Source of the DNA: Microvelia longipes | Taxonomy: Eukaryota > Arthropoda > Insecta > Hemiptera > Veliidae | Length of the DNA stretch: 64,000 nt | Direction of reading: 5' to 3' | Assembly (NCBI GenBank): GCA_018340805.1 | Contig: JACMZG010001863.1 | Coordinates: forward strand, 27,654,786 to 27,718,785 | Translations under genes and position numbers: made by a program | Shown: piece after piece, positions 1 to 12,040 of the stretch | How the letters are laid out: each line of letters opens with the position of its first letter | How positions within the stretch are numbered: the first letter of the stretch is position 1 | The notes under the pieces: generated by a model | Told to the model about the DNA's origin: nothing | Databases searched by the model: none | What the model saw: the letters and a program-made list of their open reading frames with translations, nothing else

Positions 1-422
1 GGTAATTAGCTGTCACACTCCCTAAAAGGAAAGTAAGAGCCGTTACACTCCTATAAGGAAAGTAAAGAGCCGTTACACTTCCTATAAGGAAAGTAAAAAG
101 CCGTTCCACTCCCTAGGACGTGTAAGTAGGAATTACACTCCCTAGGGAGAGTAATTAGCTGTTACACTCCCTATGAGGAAAATAAAGAGCCGTTCCACTC
201 CCTAGGATGTGTAAGTAGCAATTAAACTCCCTAGGGAGAGTAATTAGCTGTCACACTCCCTAAAAGGAAAGTAAAGAGCCGTTACACTCCCAAGGCTGAG
301 TAAGAAGCAGTTCCACTACCAAGGATGAGTAAGAAGCAGTTCCACTCCAAAGGGTGAGTAAGTATCATTTCAACTCCCTAGGATGAGTGAAGTAGCAGTT
401 CCACTCTCTTTAGGGAAAGTAA
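1..422. repeat. Minisatellite, about 29-31 bp unit
   Basis: About fourteen tandem units run from the window edge to about 422. Each has a core like CACTCCCTAGG followed by an A/G-rich GAGTAAGTAGC stretch and TGTTA or GTTC. Units differ by a few substitutions and 1-2 base length changes. The left end is cut by the window, so total array length is unknown. Confidence 0.85.
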
Positions 423-2006
423 CGGAAATGTAAGTACCGGTATCTCCCTTACCTGTCTGCCTTAACAGCTAAAAGATATTCCTTCATCGGCTTCACCTTA
501 TAGGATGAAACTTTAGCTGTAATATTTTCTTAAATCCTTCGTCGCACAAATAACTATTGTTTAATACTAGATTTCTTTGTTTCAATAATGTTTTTTCAAT
601 AATTTAAATTTGTCTTCTTGTTAACTAACTTAGCTGTAGCTTGTAACAAATAGAAGAGAATATCAAATAAACAAAAGTATTTTCCATAAGTAATAATTAA
701 TTAATAAGACTTATTAATAAAAGACGGTTAAAGTCAAAAATACCTTTAAGGAAAGAATTGCAATGTAAATGAGAAATCATCGCTTATTCAATAGGTAAAA
801 GAAATGGAAAACGGCAGACAAAATAGAGTTTTATGCCAAAACTTTCTTTGAGACTTTAAAAAAAATCTTACGGAAAAAGTAGTTAAGAAAAAACTAAATA
901 AAAAGGAAACGGTGTCAGGTGTTTGAAAAAAGCAAGTTTGAAAAACAATTCTTCAGTTTGAGAATCTTTTTCTTAAAAAGACAAACTTTTTCCAAAAAAA
1001 ACTGGTTTCTTCTGTCCCTTCGACAGGTTTTTAACTTTTTCAGGTCTTCGATAAAAAAGATTTTTTTGGCATAACTTCTTATAAAGACTTAAAAGAAGTA
1101 ACTAAAGACGGCTTCGAAAACGCAAAAAAAAGTTTTTAGTGAAAACGAAGCTTTGGACACTAACTTTGTTCTCTTTAGAGGAAAATATTTGAAAACAAGA
1201 TCTTTTAAAAAATAAAATAAGTTTATTAGGAATAATCAGTAACTTTTAAATAGTCTGACAATAATTTTTATTAATTTATAAATTATTGTTTAACATTTTT
1301 TCCCACTTTTGCACAGTTTTTAACTGTTAAATAATTAACAACCACTCAAATAAAAATATAAAATTTCTCAAAGAAAAGAATACAATAAATTTCCAAATAA
1401 ATGGAATTAAGAAAAAAACAACATTTATAAATTAAATAAATTGTAATAAATAAGTTATTAAAAGTTTTAGGAAAAATCCAAAGAACATACTTGCATTAAT
1501 GAATGTATTAACTTAAGTAATTTATAAACAGGTTGGGAAACAATTGTAATTTCTGTCAGACCTAGAATGTAGATCACATATTGTCCACCAGTGAGTTGGC
1601 TCAAATTTTCCTATGGGCGTAGCTATCTTGTTTTACCCTTGTGTATGTTAACAAACTATTTACGGTACTCAATTTTTTTTTTGTTTTTATTGCATTTCTT
1701 TGTACATTTGAGTATAAATGTTTATAATGTGTGTAAGGAATACGTTTTGTCACATTCGATAGAGGTTTAAGTGCGAATCTTTAAATACAAGGTTTATTTA
1801 AATGAGCGGCTAATTAAACTTATTTTTCGTGTGCTCTTCTTAACTTAGTACGTTTTTGCGATTGAGATTTGTTTTCTGCCTTCAAATATTAATTGTGATT
1901 AGTAATTTAACTCATTTAACCTAAAATGTTTAAATATAATTAAAGCGATCGTAATTTCAAATTATATTTGAGGTATTACACTATCCTCTGTATGTTCGAA
2001 AGAAGC
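423..2006. other. AT-rich non-coding stretch
   Basis: No coding pattern, RNA gene or recognised repeat family was seen. Around 900-1150 there are homopurine/homopyrimidine runs with weak internal inverted similarity. Confidence 0.5.
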
Positions 2007-2060
2007 GAAACGTCGGATTCTTCATCTACATTGACGCGGTCACCACCGGAAGACCTAAAT
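2007..2060 (+). repeat. Fragment of interspersed element with CGAAACGTCGG motif
   Basis: This 54-base piece (GCGAAACGTCGG ... ACCACCGGAAGACC) is matched in reverse complement at 39237-39289 with a few mismatches. CGAAACGTCGG also occurs at about 49582-49592. Such motifs are common in untranslated parts of retroelements, but the family cannot be named from this fragment. Confidence 0.5.
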
Positions 2061-4200
2061 CTTCTCTGTATGTTCTTCAAAATCTTAATAAAAACATGTG
2101 ATTTATCTTTACTATAGTTTTTCTTTTTTTTAATTAAATTATTTTAACAATTATTTCACAGAATTTAATACAAAATCAGTAAATTATCTCGTATATATTA
2201 AAGTACGAAAACACTATAAAAAGTAAAACACACCTAATGTTATCAGTGCTGCCAATAAAATTAAATAAAAAACTAAATCCTAAAGGGTCATGGGCAATTA
2301 TTCCAATTTTAGCTATTCTTAATTTTTTGAGCCAGCTATCAACTGATCACGCATCAACTGATCTAAATTTTTATACACAGGTTAGTAAAAGAGTTTTCCT
2401 ACTTGGTTTTTTATATGAACATATATGCTTTAGTATGAACATATAGTTTAGTATGAACATATATGCATAAACAATAAATGAACATATATGTACGAAACAT
2501 ATAGATATTTATTTTGGGTATACAGCACTTGGTTTTCTTAAAATTATTTCATTTATCATATGACAGCTTTGAGATGAATTATGTTGTATGACATATTGCT
2601 AAGAGGGTCGAAGTTTCTCAATAAAACATCAATTATTTCTGAAGGGTAAATATTTGGTGTATCAGTCAGATGGGGAATGAAATTTACTATATCAAGCAAT
2701 GACACTCCAAGAAGTCACAGTGCGTAACAACAACAACTGTTCTATCAAGCATAAGATTGGCTTTTTCATTTTTCCCTCGTGTCGATCCGGTGAGGGTTAA
2801 GATGAACCTTCTGCTATTGCTTAATAGAGATATGACTCATTCTCTTTTCGAAGTTTTTATCAAAAGAAGACCATTATAGACAGGAAGGGCTATCACAGAA
2901 AACTTCTTCCTTCTCTATTTTGGCACTGTTAGTGATTCCTGTTATAAATTGTACACACAACGTATTTAAAATGAATAAAAAGGATTTATCTGGGAGGAAG
3001 TGAAATGTTTATCCGCATCCTAAAAATGCAATACTTTATATATTCCTTTAAAAAGATAAGATTTACATGCTATAACACTCGGCTGCATCTTATATGAGTT
3101 GGAAAAAAAGCAGGAAAGAAAATTGTTTATATACATGTATAAAACGCAACTTTAGTTTAAAGCTTTTCGTGAGATAAAAGCCTTTATTTTCCACCGTAAA
3201 TCCCCTTCTTGGGATTCCATCAGAAACGTGAGGCAAGTTTTTATTTTTTCCAGGGGTGTATTAGTTTGAAAAACCGAAAACAGTAATATAGAGTTGCATA
3301 GAATATAACTTAATATAAAATCGTATAAAGACCAAGTGCATAAGAAGATTTTATAAATCCTATAATAAATAAACCCTTTCTTTTTTTTATTGATAGAATT
3401 ATTTAAGAAATATCAATAAATAAAATTTAAAGTGTTATTATAACTATAAGTTATAAATAAGGTGTGCAATGCAATGATGTTTTTGCTTAAACATGTTAAA
3501 AACTTGCAAGCTTAAACAAGTAAAAAAAAGTTTTTTTTACTTCGTAGGTTAAACCTCATACGACCTTATAACTAAGGTCTCGAATACAAGGTCTGAGGTT
3601 TTTTAATGTCTCGAATACAATAAGATGTTAACAAGAAATCGAAACATAATGACAGGATATAATGTAAATTATGAAATAATAAATTCAAAAGGATGGTACT
3701 CGTCAGCAATATTAATTTAAATATTATGCCTAAGGGTTGGAATATTCAAAAAGGGGATAGTGACATATTCCCTTTAAGGACTCAAAACTCGAAATAATTA
3801 TGCATTAATAACTCATAGGCATATTGCCCCTGTGATTATACAAACAAATTAGAGCATCATCAGCATATAAGATCCCAGAGTGCAATAAGAAGGGTGTGTT
3901 ATGCCCCAAGGCATAGTCAAGAAATTTCTATGCATGGGTAAAGAAAGGGTAAAGTTTATAACCCCTATCTTCTAGCCAAATATGCTACGAAGTCAAGCCT
4001 TTAAGTACTAGGAACGTAATAACGAATGAAATTGGCTTCTGTCGTAATTAACCGCTAAAGATAAAATTATACTCCTGTAATTTAGGGTTAATTAAGAAGC
4101 TACCTAATTGTAACTAATCTGAATCGGAAATAATAATTTATGTTGAAATATATTAAAAGGTTTGGGTCTAATGATAATATTCTTTGCATGCCCAAAGATT
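2061..4200. other. AT-rich non-coding stretch with a short tandem repeat
   Basis: No gene is supported. An open frame of 69 codons at 2237-2446 has no recognisable domain. At 2418-2500 a loose tandem repeat of GAACATATATGCTTTAG-like units (about 20 bp, four copies) is visible. Confidence 0.45.
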
Positions 4201-4244
4201 TTACAGACGTGATAAAAATAATAAATAAATCTTTATTTCTTTTA

Positions 4245-4267
4245 GCGAATTTCCTTTGGAAATTCGC
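4245..4267. repeat. Terminal palindrome of RF2
   Basis: Two 10-base arms (GCGAATTTCC and its complement) flank TTT. Related hairpins mark other RF2 ends at about 6831-6862, 22988-23012, 52271-52298 and 52773-52799, where flanking sequence usually begins. This argues that it is an element boundary. Confidence 0.75.
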
Positions 4268-4360
4268 CTAATGGGATAGGCGTCATGGCGGAATTTGAAC
4301 CTCGGACCACGACACAAATCCGTTTCAGAGGTCCCTAATGACGAAAAAAATAAGTTTCGC

Positions 4361-4594
<234 letters not shown>

Positions 4595-4714
4595 ATTTCT
4601 AGACACTTTCTTGTAAACACTCTATCTTTCGAACGGATTAATATTTTGTAACCAAACTTGGTACAAAAATCAACCTTGGGGAGGACACGAACCCTATTGA
4701 AAACCAGGTTTTTG

Positions 4715-4746
4715 TGACGTCATTAACCCGGTTTGCTGAGTCAGCG
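4715..4746 (+). promoter_or_regulatory. CRE octamer plus Maf/AP-1-like site in RF2 core
   Basis: TGACGTCA at 4715-4722 is a perfect CREB/ATF palindrome. TGCTGAGTCAGCG at 4734-4746 differs by one base from the T-type Maf recognition element and contains an AP-1 heptamer. The pair recurs in the opposite copy at 51893-51923. Whether either site is bound is unknown. Confidence 0.4.
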
Positions 4747-5178
4747 AAAATTTTCAAAATTCGGCAAAATTCAGGGTTAATATTTTTTGCCGCAAAAAAG
4801 GTTATCAATTATGTTTTTTGAGATGCTAAATCGAATGAAACCGGTCCGAAGTCAATACGACCACTCTAAGTGACCAAAAAGTCGAAAAAACCATTGTAAA
4901 TTACCCAAAACCAAAATTTAGGTCGATAAAAAATAAATTTCGAGTAGGGTGTCGTTTTCTATGTAATTTTGGGCGCTGAATCGAATGAAACCGGTCCGAA
5001 GTCGATACGACCACTTTAAGTTACCAAAAAGTCGAAAAAACCACAAAAATTATAGAAAACCAAAATTACGGTTGTTGAAAATTAAATTTCGAGTAGGGTG
5101 TCGTTTTCAATGTTTTTTGGGCCTCTGAGTTGAATGCCAGTGGTCCGGAGTCAATACGACCACTCAAACCCAGAGTAC

Positions 5179-5194
5179 CTGGGTTCAATCCTAG
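5179..5194 (+). repeat. tRNA T-arm-like hairpin (B-box-like) in RF2
   Basis: CTGGG / TTCAATC / CTAG reads as a tRNA T-stem and loop with the B-box core GGTTCAA-C. It lies in a short segment (ACCCAGAGTACCTGGGTTC) found again at about 51300-51320 and 51449-51470. This suggests a tRNA-derived SINE piece was captured in the composite element. No full cloverleaf is visible. Confidence 0.4.
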
Positions 5195-5250
5195 TAGGGA
5201 CAATACTTTTTGTCTTTTTTTTACCTAATAAAAGTTTACAACTAGAAAAT

Positions 5251-5912
5251 AATTCTGGCGCGGTGGTCCGCATGTCGGGCGAATTTCCTTTGGATGCGTG
5301 TTTCCGTGCTTTTTACATTATATAAGTTTACAACTACTAAATAAATAATTCCGGCGCGGTGGTCCGCAGTCGGGCGAATTTCATTTAGAATGCTTGTTTC
5401 CGTGCTAAACAACCCATTTCTTGCTTAAGGTTCTGGTTCATGCTTTAGAACCTAAGCAGTTACTCAATTGTCAAGCACTGCTCGTAACTCATTTTGTCTG
5501 TATTTTCCAAAGGAAATGCGCTAAAACCTTTAAACATAACTGACCAAGCTTAAAGATAAGTAACTAAGCTTTAAACTAGTGCAAATAATAGTGCGTACTT
5601 CTAATTTTAGACGCATGGTTTTGTACAACAACTGGATGATTATGCGCATTTCCTTTGGAAAATACAGACAAAATGAGTTACGAGCAGTGCTTGACAATTG
5701 AGTAACTGCTTAGGTTCTAAAGCATGAACCAGAACCTTAAGCAAGAAATGGGTTTTAGCACGGAAACAAGCATTCTAAATGAAATTCGCCCGACTGCGGA
5801 CCACCGCGCCGGAATTATTTATTTAGTAGTTGTAAACTTATATAATGTAAAAAGCACGGAAACACGCATCCAAAGGAAATTCGCCCGACATGCGGACCAC
5901 CGCGCCAGAATT
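5251..5912. repeat. RF3 long inverted repeat, copy 1
   Basis: Left arm 5251-5515 and right arm about 5650-5912 are near-perfect reverse complements around a loop of about 135 bases. Each arm holds two diverged direct copies of GGCGCGGTGGTCCGC. The loop includes GCAAATAATAGTGCGTAC. Transcripts of either strand would fold into a hairpin stem of about 260 bp. Open frames of 60-65 codons here merely read through the arms. Confidence 0.9.
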
Positions 5913-6111
5913 TTTTTATAAATTATCGTACACAAAATTCAAAATAAAAAAAATAATTCTTATAATAAATTGTTTTTATTATAAGAAAAGCTTGAAACTA
6001 AAACAATACTTTAGTCTAGCTTAGGGTTTTAACGTTCCTTTAATTATTATTTAGTTATGTAGGAATTTTCGTAAATATATTAATGCACGTATTTCCTACA
6101 ATATAGAATTA

Positions 6112-6141
6112 TATTATATATATATATATATATATTATATA

Positions 6142-6176
<35 letters not shown>

Positions 6177-6222
6177 ATATATATATAATATATATATAAT
6201 AATATATATATATATATATATA
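6112..6222. repeat. (TA)n microsatellite
   Basis: Imperfect TA dinucleotide tract with TATTATA interruptions. Confidence 0.9.
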
Positions 6223-6236
6223 ATTTAAGTGTTGTT

Positions 6237-6270
6237 GTTCCCTGTACTTTTCAAATCGGGTACAGGGAAC
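6237..6270. other. Perfect 11-bp hairpin
   Basis: GTTCCCTGTAC at 6237-6247 is the exact complement of GTACAGGGAAC at 6260-6270, with a 12-base loop. It directly follows the (TA)n tract. No function can be assigned. Confidence 0.6.
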
Positions 6271-6403
6271 CTCGGACCCTGCAGTCGCTACTATTGGAGA
6301 GCACCAAAATTATATTGCATGACTTTCTTCATCACATACTTGTGACAAAGACATTACTACTTTTAGTTAGTAATTTTAATTATTAGTCAGTTAGTTATTA
6401 AAA

Positions 6404-6734
6404 ATGAATAAATCTGGCGCGGTGGTCCGCATTTCAGACGAATTTCATTTAAAATGCGCGATTCCGTGCTCAACAACCCATTTTTTGCTTAAGTTTCCGG
6501 TTTATGCTTTAGAAACTAAGCAGTTACTCAATTGTCAAGCACATCTCGCAACTCATTTTGTCTGTATTTTTCAAAGAAAATGCGCTTAATTATCCACTTG
6601 GTTATACAAAACTCTACCTCTAAAATTAGCAGTACGCAAAATTATTTGCACTAGTTTAAAGCTTAGTTACTGTTTATCTTCAAAGATTTTAGCGCATTTC
6701 CTTTGAGAAATACAGATATATATAATATATATAT

Positions 6735-6770
<36 letters not shown>

Positions 6771-6870
6771 CCTCTGAACGGATTTGTGTCGTGGTCCGAC
6801 GTTCAACTTCTGCTATGACGCCTATCCCATTAGCGAATTTATTCCCAAAGGAAATTTGCTAAAACAAAAT
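6404..6870 (+). mobile_element. Rearranged RF3 arm plus RF2 end
   Basis: One RF3 arm (about 6410-6712, starting TCTGGCGCGGTGGTCCGC) is followed by a (TA)n tract (6715-6770) and then by the RF2 terminal segment in inverted orientation (ACGGATTTGTGTCGTGG to the end palindrome near 6862). The second arm and the RF2 core are missing, so this is a deletion derivative. Confidence 0.7.
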
Positions 6871-6989
6871 AAATTAGAAATTAATCGAAAATATAGAAAT
6901 TTATATGTTACCTTAAAATTGTTATGAAAAAATGATGTGTAAAACACGCACCTGAAAAAGAACAAATAAAAACAATTAAATTTACGCTT

Positions 6990-7210
6990 TACTTAAATCA
7001 AGTAACTTGATTTACGCTGGTAAATCAAGTTACTTGATTTACGCTGGTAAATCAAGTTGACCATAATATATATGTTCTTTTCAAAGACGACCATAAACAT
7101 TTGTCCATTAGCGAGAAATTTTCTTAACAAACATTTGACAGCAAATAATAATGTGTACTCAAAGAGCTGTTAGAGTACACAATCTTATGATTTTACCAGT
7201 AAAATCATAA
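6990..7210. repeat. Cluster of short palindromes
   Basis: Two tandem 26-27 bp units (ACTTGATTTACGCTGG plus TAAATCAAGT) occupy 7005-7057, each a self-complementary hairpin. GTGTACTC/GAGTACAC forms an 8-bp stem at 7153-7180. A 26-base palindrome, TTATGATTTTAC-CA-GTAAAATCATAA, lies at 7185-7210. No coding sequence overlaps. Confidence 0.65.
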
Positions 7211-8149
7211 AACGTAATTTTGAAACGTAAATATCGTTTTTAAAAGTCATAATCTATTATTATCCGTTTATTAAAATTTTATCATTTCAATTCTATTCTT
7301 ATATGATTGCTATATAAACATCTAAAGGTATTATAAACTTAATTTGACTTTAAAGGAGAACATATTTAAAATATATTTATGTAATCTTTTATGTAACCTA
7401 ATTTTAAATTACCAAATTAATTAGCTTAAATATTTAAATTTTGTTTAAAAAACCTTTTGAAATTACTTAGAAAAGTTTCTGTTTCTGACAAGAAGTCAGG
7501 ATTGTTTTTACATTAATTAAACATTTGTTGAATAGCAACTAAAAGGAGAAAACTCAGTAAAATAACAAGATGGAGGTGAATTCCTTTAACTCTGCGCCAG
7601 TTACTTCAGTTACTTATCCCCAGTAAAAATACCAGCTTTTCTTAAGAAGAAGTTTTACAAATAATTGGCAATAATTTAAAAAAAAAAGGTAAAACTCCGT
7701 CAGTTTAAAATAAAAACAAGATTGGTTAAATTTAAAATGAAAGTCATTAAAATAAATCTCTCAACAATTTTCTTAACTTTTAATTTAGTTAAATAATCGG
7801 AAGCTTGCTTTTCGGTCATTTCAATAAATTTTCGTCATGAAAATTAAGCTTATTTATTTTAAAGTACAACCAACCGCCTTCAATATATTTTTAATAATGA
7901 ATCTAATGGTGCGCTTTGAACCAAGATAAAACTCAACAGTTACTACTAACCCTAAAACTTACCTGGAAGCCCAAGCCACATATACAGGAAATATACTTAT
8001 CAGTTGGCAAATATTTCATGTAGCTTAGAAAGGTTTGAGGTGTTTTACCTGAACATGTCTTAATTTCTGTTTACTAATCAATGGTGCAGAGCAAATTAAT
8101 ATAAGGTATTCGTTTGCGGGGCTATATTTTGTTATGTGAAGCTGATTTT
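7211..8149. other. AT-rich stretch without recognised features
   Basis: No open frame, repeat family or RNA gene could be supported here. Confidence 0.5.
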
Positions 8150-8580
8150 TTTTTATAAACAAAGTCAATTATAGTTATGGTTCCACCAGGTCCAAACATG
8201 TGCTGTCAGTACCAATGCACAGGCTAAACAAGTCTCAAATTGGGCATTCAGTGTTAGGTATTAAGTTGTTCAATAAGTTAGATTATACTAGTCAAAAGTT
8301 ACCTTTAAATATTTTTAAAAAGCAGTTGAAAGAATTCTGAATAATAATGAATCCTTTTTATAATATTACTGCGTACCCGTCTCTAAAAACTATTACTATC
8401 TAGTCATGTTAGTCTTGCTTGTCCTTATTTTTTATCATTTATATTTCTTTATAAAATTAGTTTTCTAGAATTCATTATTTTTTTAGAAATAGTTTTTAAT
8501 GATGATTTTAACTTAATTTTCGTAATGACTATTGTCATAAGTTTTCCTTCACAATATGTTTACCCAAGCAAATAAAGAAT
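8150..8580 (+). pseudogene. LINE reverse transcriptase C-terminus remnant
   Basis: One frame reads continuously from about 8155 to a TGA at 8338-8340. It contains NYSYGSTRSKHVLSVPMHRL, then VLGIKLFNKLDYTSQKLPL, then NIFKKQLKEF. This is the usual last block of many non-LTR retrotransposon polymerases: an N-Y-x-T-R-x-K segment, a V-P-x-H-R-L segment, a G-I-K-L-F/Y-N-K-L-P-like segment and a final F-K-K-x-L-K. What follows looks like a 3'UTR ending AATAAAGAATTG near 8580. The catalytic RT domain is absent, so it is a 5'-truncated dead copy. The clade cannot be fixed from this tail. Confidence 0.7.
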
Positions 8581-8581
8581 T

Positions 8582-10740
8582 GTTTTTTTTTATTTTATTT
8601 TAGTGACGGAACCAAGGACCATATGATGCCCTCCTACTATGTTGCCAAAATAACAGCAGAGGTGGTTTATTTTATTTAAAACTCTCTTTGTTTTACTAAC
8701 CGTTAGTTTTAGATCATTTAGTTGGATCTTTAGTGCAAACCGGAAAACGTAAAATGAAGCCCTCCTATCCTTTTACCCTCTGAACAAGTCTACTGACTAA
8801 CAAAAAATTATCTTGTCAAAAGGAAGCTCTTTGAGATCCCTTAAAGGAATACTGGCTAGACCAAAGGTCTGCCGTCTGAGGTCAAAGCCGGATAAGTACC
8901 TATGATATGAGTAGGAGTTTCATCATCTTCCTCAGACAACCTGTATAGAGGAATAGCTGCTATTCCCATTAGGTACAAATGGCGGTTCAGCCGACAATGA
9001 TCAGTAATAATACCAGTTATTGAATGATAGGTACTCCTGTTCAGGCCCAAGAGTGACCTGGTGAGCTTTTGTGACGGCCTTTTAATTAGCAGCTTGGACT
9101 GGCTCATTCCTGCAGAATGTACCCAGCCACAGGTTGCTAAATTCTCGACGCATAGAGTCTTTCAGAACTGTTTTAACAACAAAGCGTGCCAATCCTATTA
9201 CGGGTTCTGGAGTGGTAGGAATAAAGCCGGAACACAGCCTTGCCAGCTGGTCAGCCTGCTCATTCCCTTCTACACCACAGTGCCCTGGTACCCAAAGCAT
9301 TTGAACCTCGGTAATCTGTCCAAGTGTAGTCTGTCCAAAACAATCTTGAACAAGCTTAGATGCAGCAGTCAAAGCTTTGGTAGCAGCTTGACTGTCAGGA
9401 CAGATAAAAATCCGTGACCCAGAGCAAGATTCTCCCAAAAAAAACTGGGAGCAAGCAAGAATGGCAAATACGTCAGCTTGAAAAACTGTGGCCATCGGTA
9501 AACCATATATCTCGAGAGAAGGAAGGTATGACATGAGTCCTATGAGCCCAATCCTCCCGAGTGAGAATGGAATGGGCCTACAGAGCCTCAAAATTCCACT
9601 TAGGTACCATACTGTCTTGTACCTTTGTGGCGACTGGGCAAAACTCCCAGATAGAGCAATGTCCAATGTTGGAATGATATCCTAACCATTGACTAGCACA
9701 ATGTAGGCGGTATGGAAGGAGTCCTGTCAAGACCTATAAAGCCTTAGTAGGTGCGGTTTTCATTGCACCAAATATTCCTCAGCATGCAGTCCTTTGAAGA
9801 TGTGCTAGCGTATTCTTGTCTGACTCTCGAGAGAGTCTAGGCTATCAGACTACACAAGCATAAGCTAACACAGGTCTAACCATGGCGGTATATATCCAGA
9901 GTACGACTTTGGGATTAAGACCCCATGAGAGGCCAATAGCCCTCCGGAACAACCCAGAAGGCAGCCAGAGCTTTTTCCAGTTTAACATCTAGGTGAGATC
10001 CCCAAGCGAGTGTAGGTTCTAGGATCACCCCAATATAGTTAACGAAAGTAGAGATCTCAAGAGTCTACCACTGAGTAGTAGGCCTCTAGCACCATCCATA
10101 TTCCTTCTCCTTGTGAATGGTACTACTACAGTCTTTGTAGGGTTCACCCCAAGACTGTGTTCCACACACCACCTTTCAATCAGACAGATTGCTCTCTGGA
10201 CAAGCTCAAAGACAGGGTCAACAAACTTGCCGAGTATAAGGACTAAGTCATCAGCATAAGCCTGCTCTTGAAAGTAGAGTAATGAGACTGTCAATGACTA
10301 AGCACCACAAGAGAGGGGAGAGAACCCATCCCTGGGGACAGCCTCTGTTCAGCTCTAATGAAGCAGCCATTTCGCTGTTAAACGCTCTTTTGATATCCAT
10401 GAACAGGCCTAGAGCCAGCTATTTCTTGTTAAGAGCTCCTTCAATGTTGCGAACAAGATGATAAAGTACAGCTTCACAAGATTTACCTGCTTGATAGGCA
10501 TATTGGAGCCTACTTAAGGGACGAGCAAGCTTGTTCCTGACATATCGATCAACCACCCTTTCCATCGTTTTATGTAAAAATGACGTGAGACCGATACGAT
10601 TTTGCAAGGGTGAAGTCTAGTCTACCCTGTTTAGGAATAAATACTACCCTCCAAGACAAAGAACAATACTCCCTCACAAGCAAATGTCCATTTGAAACTT
10701 CCCACTCGTCGTTTAACGATCAGGTGAACACTATGAACAC
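8582..10740 (-). pseudogene. Decayed non-LTR retrotransposon (RT + RNase H)
   Basis: Read on the minus strand from about 10740 down, this is a 5'-truncated LINE broken by frameshifts. Parts in order: WRVVFIPKQGRLDF (N-terminal RT, about 10618-10660); IGLTSFLHKTMERVVDRYVR and LQYAYQAGKS (10419-10607); the catalytic YADDLVLILGKF then LGVNPTKTVVVPFTRRR (10025-10294); an RNase H domain at 9082-9666 with FQADVFAILAC, DSQAATKAL and WVPGHCGVEGNEQADQLA; and a tail CRLNRHLYLMGI / EEDDETPTHI (8856-9107). RNase H plus this tail is typical of the I/R1/Jockey-type groups. The tail's expected zinc-knuckle cysteines are replaced, and RNase H has Asp where Glu is usual in FQAE. A T-rich run at 8582-8604 is the likely poly(A) tail. 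Confidence 0.85.
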
Positions 10741-10836
10741 ACGTGTAAAAAACCAGGTTATTGGTAGGTTTTACTTAAAATGTAATTGTATTTATCCTAA
10801 GAAAGAAAGCTCTGAGGAAGATATTTATTTCGTCTA

Positions 10837-10980
10837 TTACACTATTACTAGTAGTAGCAAACCAACTAAATAAAATCCAAATAAATTCTAATTTGGGTTA
10901 GGAGTAGGAAAATACAAATTAAATATATTTATTTCATTACATGTTGTTTTCTATATTAAATTCTTGAATTATCTTAAAAT
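10837..10980. repeat. Direct repeat, left copy
   Basis: This segment (TTACACTATTACTAGTAG ... ATTCTTGAATTATC) is repeated at 11568-11711 with about ten differences, 731 bases apart. The spacing could reflect a tandem duplication or LTR-like ends of a non-coding element. No primer-binding site or polypurine tract was identified. Confidence 0.75.
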
Positions 10981-11567
10981 ATCCTCCCAACAATCTATTA
11001 GAATTTTTTTAGGAAACAGAGAATTCTGTCTATGTGCTATCTGTTCAGCTACAAGATCCTGACTTTGATACTTTGAAAATTAAACGACTACAAAAAAACA
11101 CCGACTTACCAAGACAGCAAAACTTAATATGAAATAATTATTTAATATTATACAATTTAACGAATTACTTGACTATGACCTAAACTAGACAGCGAACAAT
11201 TTTATTTCCATTATTTTTTTTCTTTGTGTCAGAATCCTTTGATTATATTTTTAATTAGTTTTTATGTATTTATTTGTTTTAATAGTAATTTTATATAAAC
11301 AAATAATAGTTAATTTTATACACAAATCGTATAAAATGTTCCTTAACATAACATTATCAAATTTATGTTGATTGGTTCGATACAAATTTATTTTTTTATA
11401 TCAACAAATAAATTTGGCATTTTGTAATCTTAGGAACTCAGTTAGTATTTTGTTTTCTAACCACTTATGATTGAAATAGATTTTTTACAGAATAAATTCA
11501 CTATTTTCAAGTACCGCCATAAATGAAAGGGCTTTTTAGAACCAAAATTATCAAAATACAAAATTGG

Positions 11568-11711
11568 TTACACTATTACTAGTAGTAGCAAACCAACTAA
11601 ATAAAATCCAAATAAATTCTAATTTGGGTCAAGAGTAGGAAAAGATAAATTAAATATATTTATTTTATTACATGTTGTTTTCTAAATTAAATTCTTGAAA
11701 TTATCTTAAAA
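11568..11711. repeat. Direct repeat, right copy
   Basis: Right-hand partner of 10837-10980, same orientation. The 587-base spacer is AT-rich with no coding pattern. Confidence 0.75.
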
Positions 11712-12040
11712 ACAAGAAATAAAGAAATCTATCTCAATATTGTAATAAGATTTTAAATTTACTAAGAATTAGAGGGAGGGGTAAAACAAGAACGTTAGAG
11801 ATAAGGCAATGCTTCTCTAAGAGAGCTTTGAATGGTAATTTGATTCAAGAAACCAGATTTAACATTTTCTTCCTTGCTTATACAAGCCTACAAATAATAT
11901 AATATATTTCAAAGATTATCTACAATATATAGAATTACATTATGTAATCCGACGAAAAATCTTATTAAATTTCGAAGATTAAATTGTTTACACAAACAAT
12001 TTAATTTGGTTAAATAAACTTTACATTCTTGTAAATCTAT
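11712..12040. other. AT-rich stretch without recognised features
   Basis: Nothing beyond simple AT-rich sequence could be supported. Confidence 0.45.

Noticed and set aside
5724..5921. 60-65 codon frames shared by RF3 copies (also 50493-50696, 51082-51303 and 52343-52534), considered as a conserved small protein
   Set aside because: They are the same inverted-repeat arm read through. The apparent similarity is repeat homology, and the frame is not specifically conserved.
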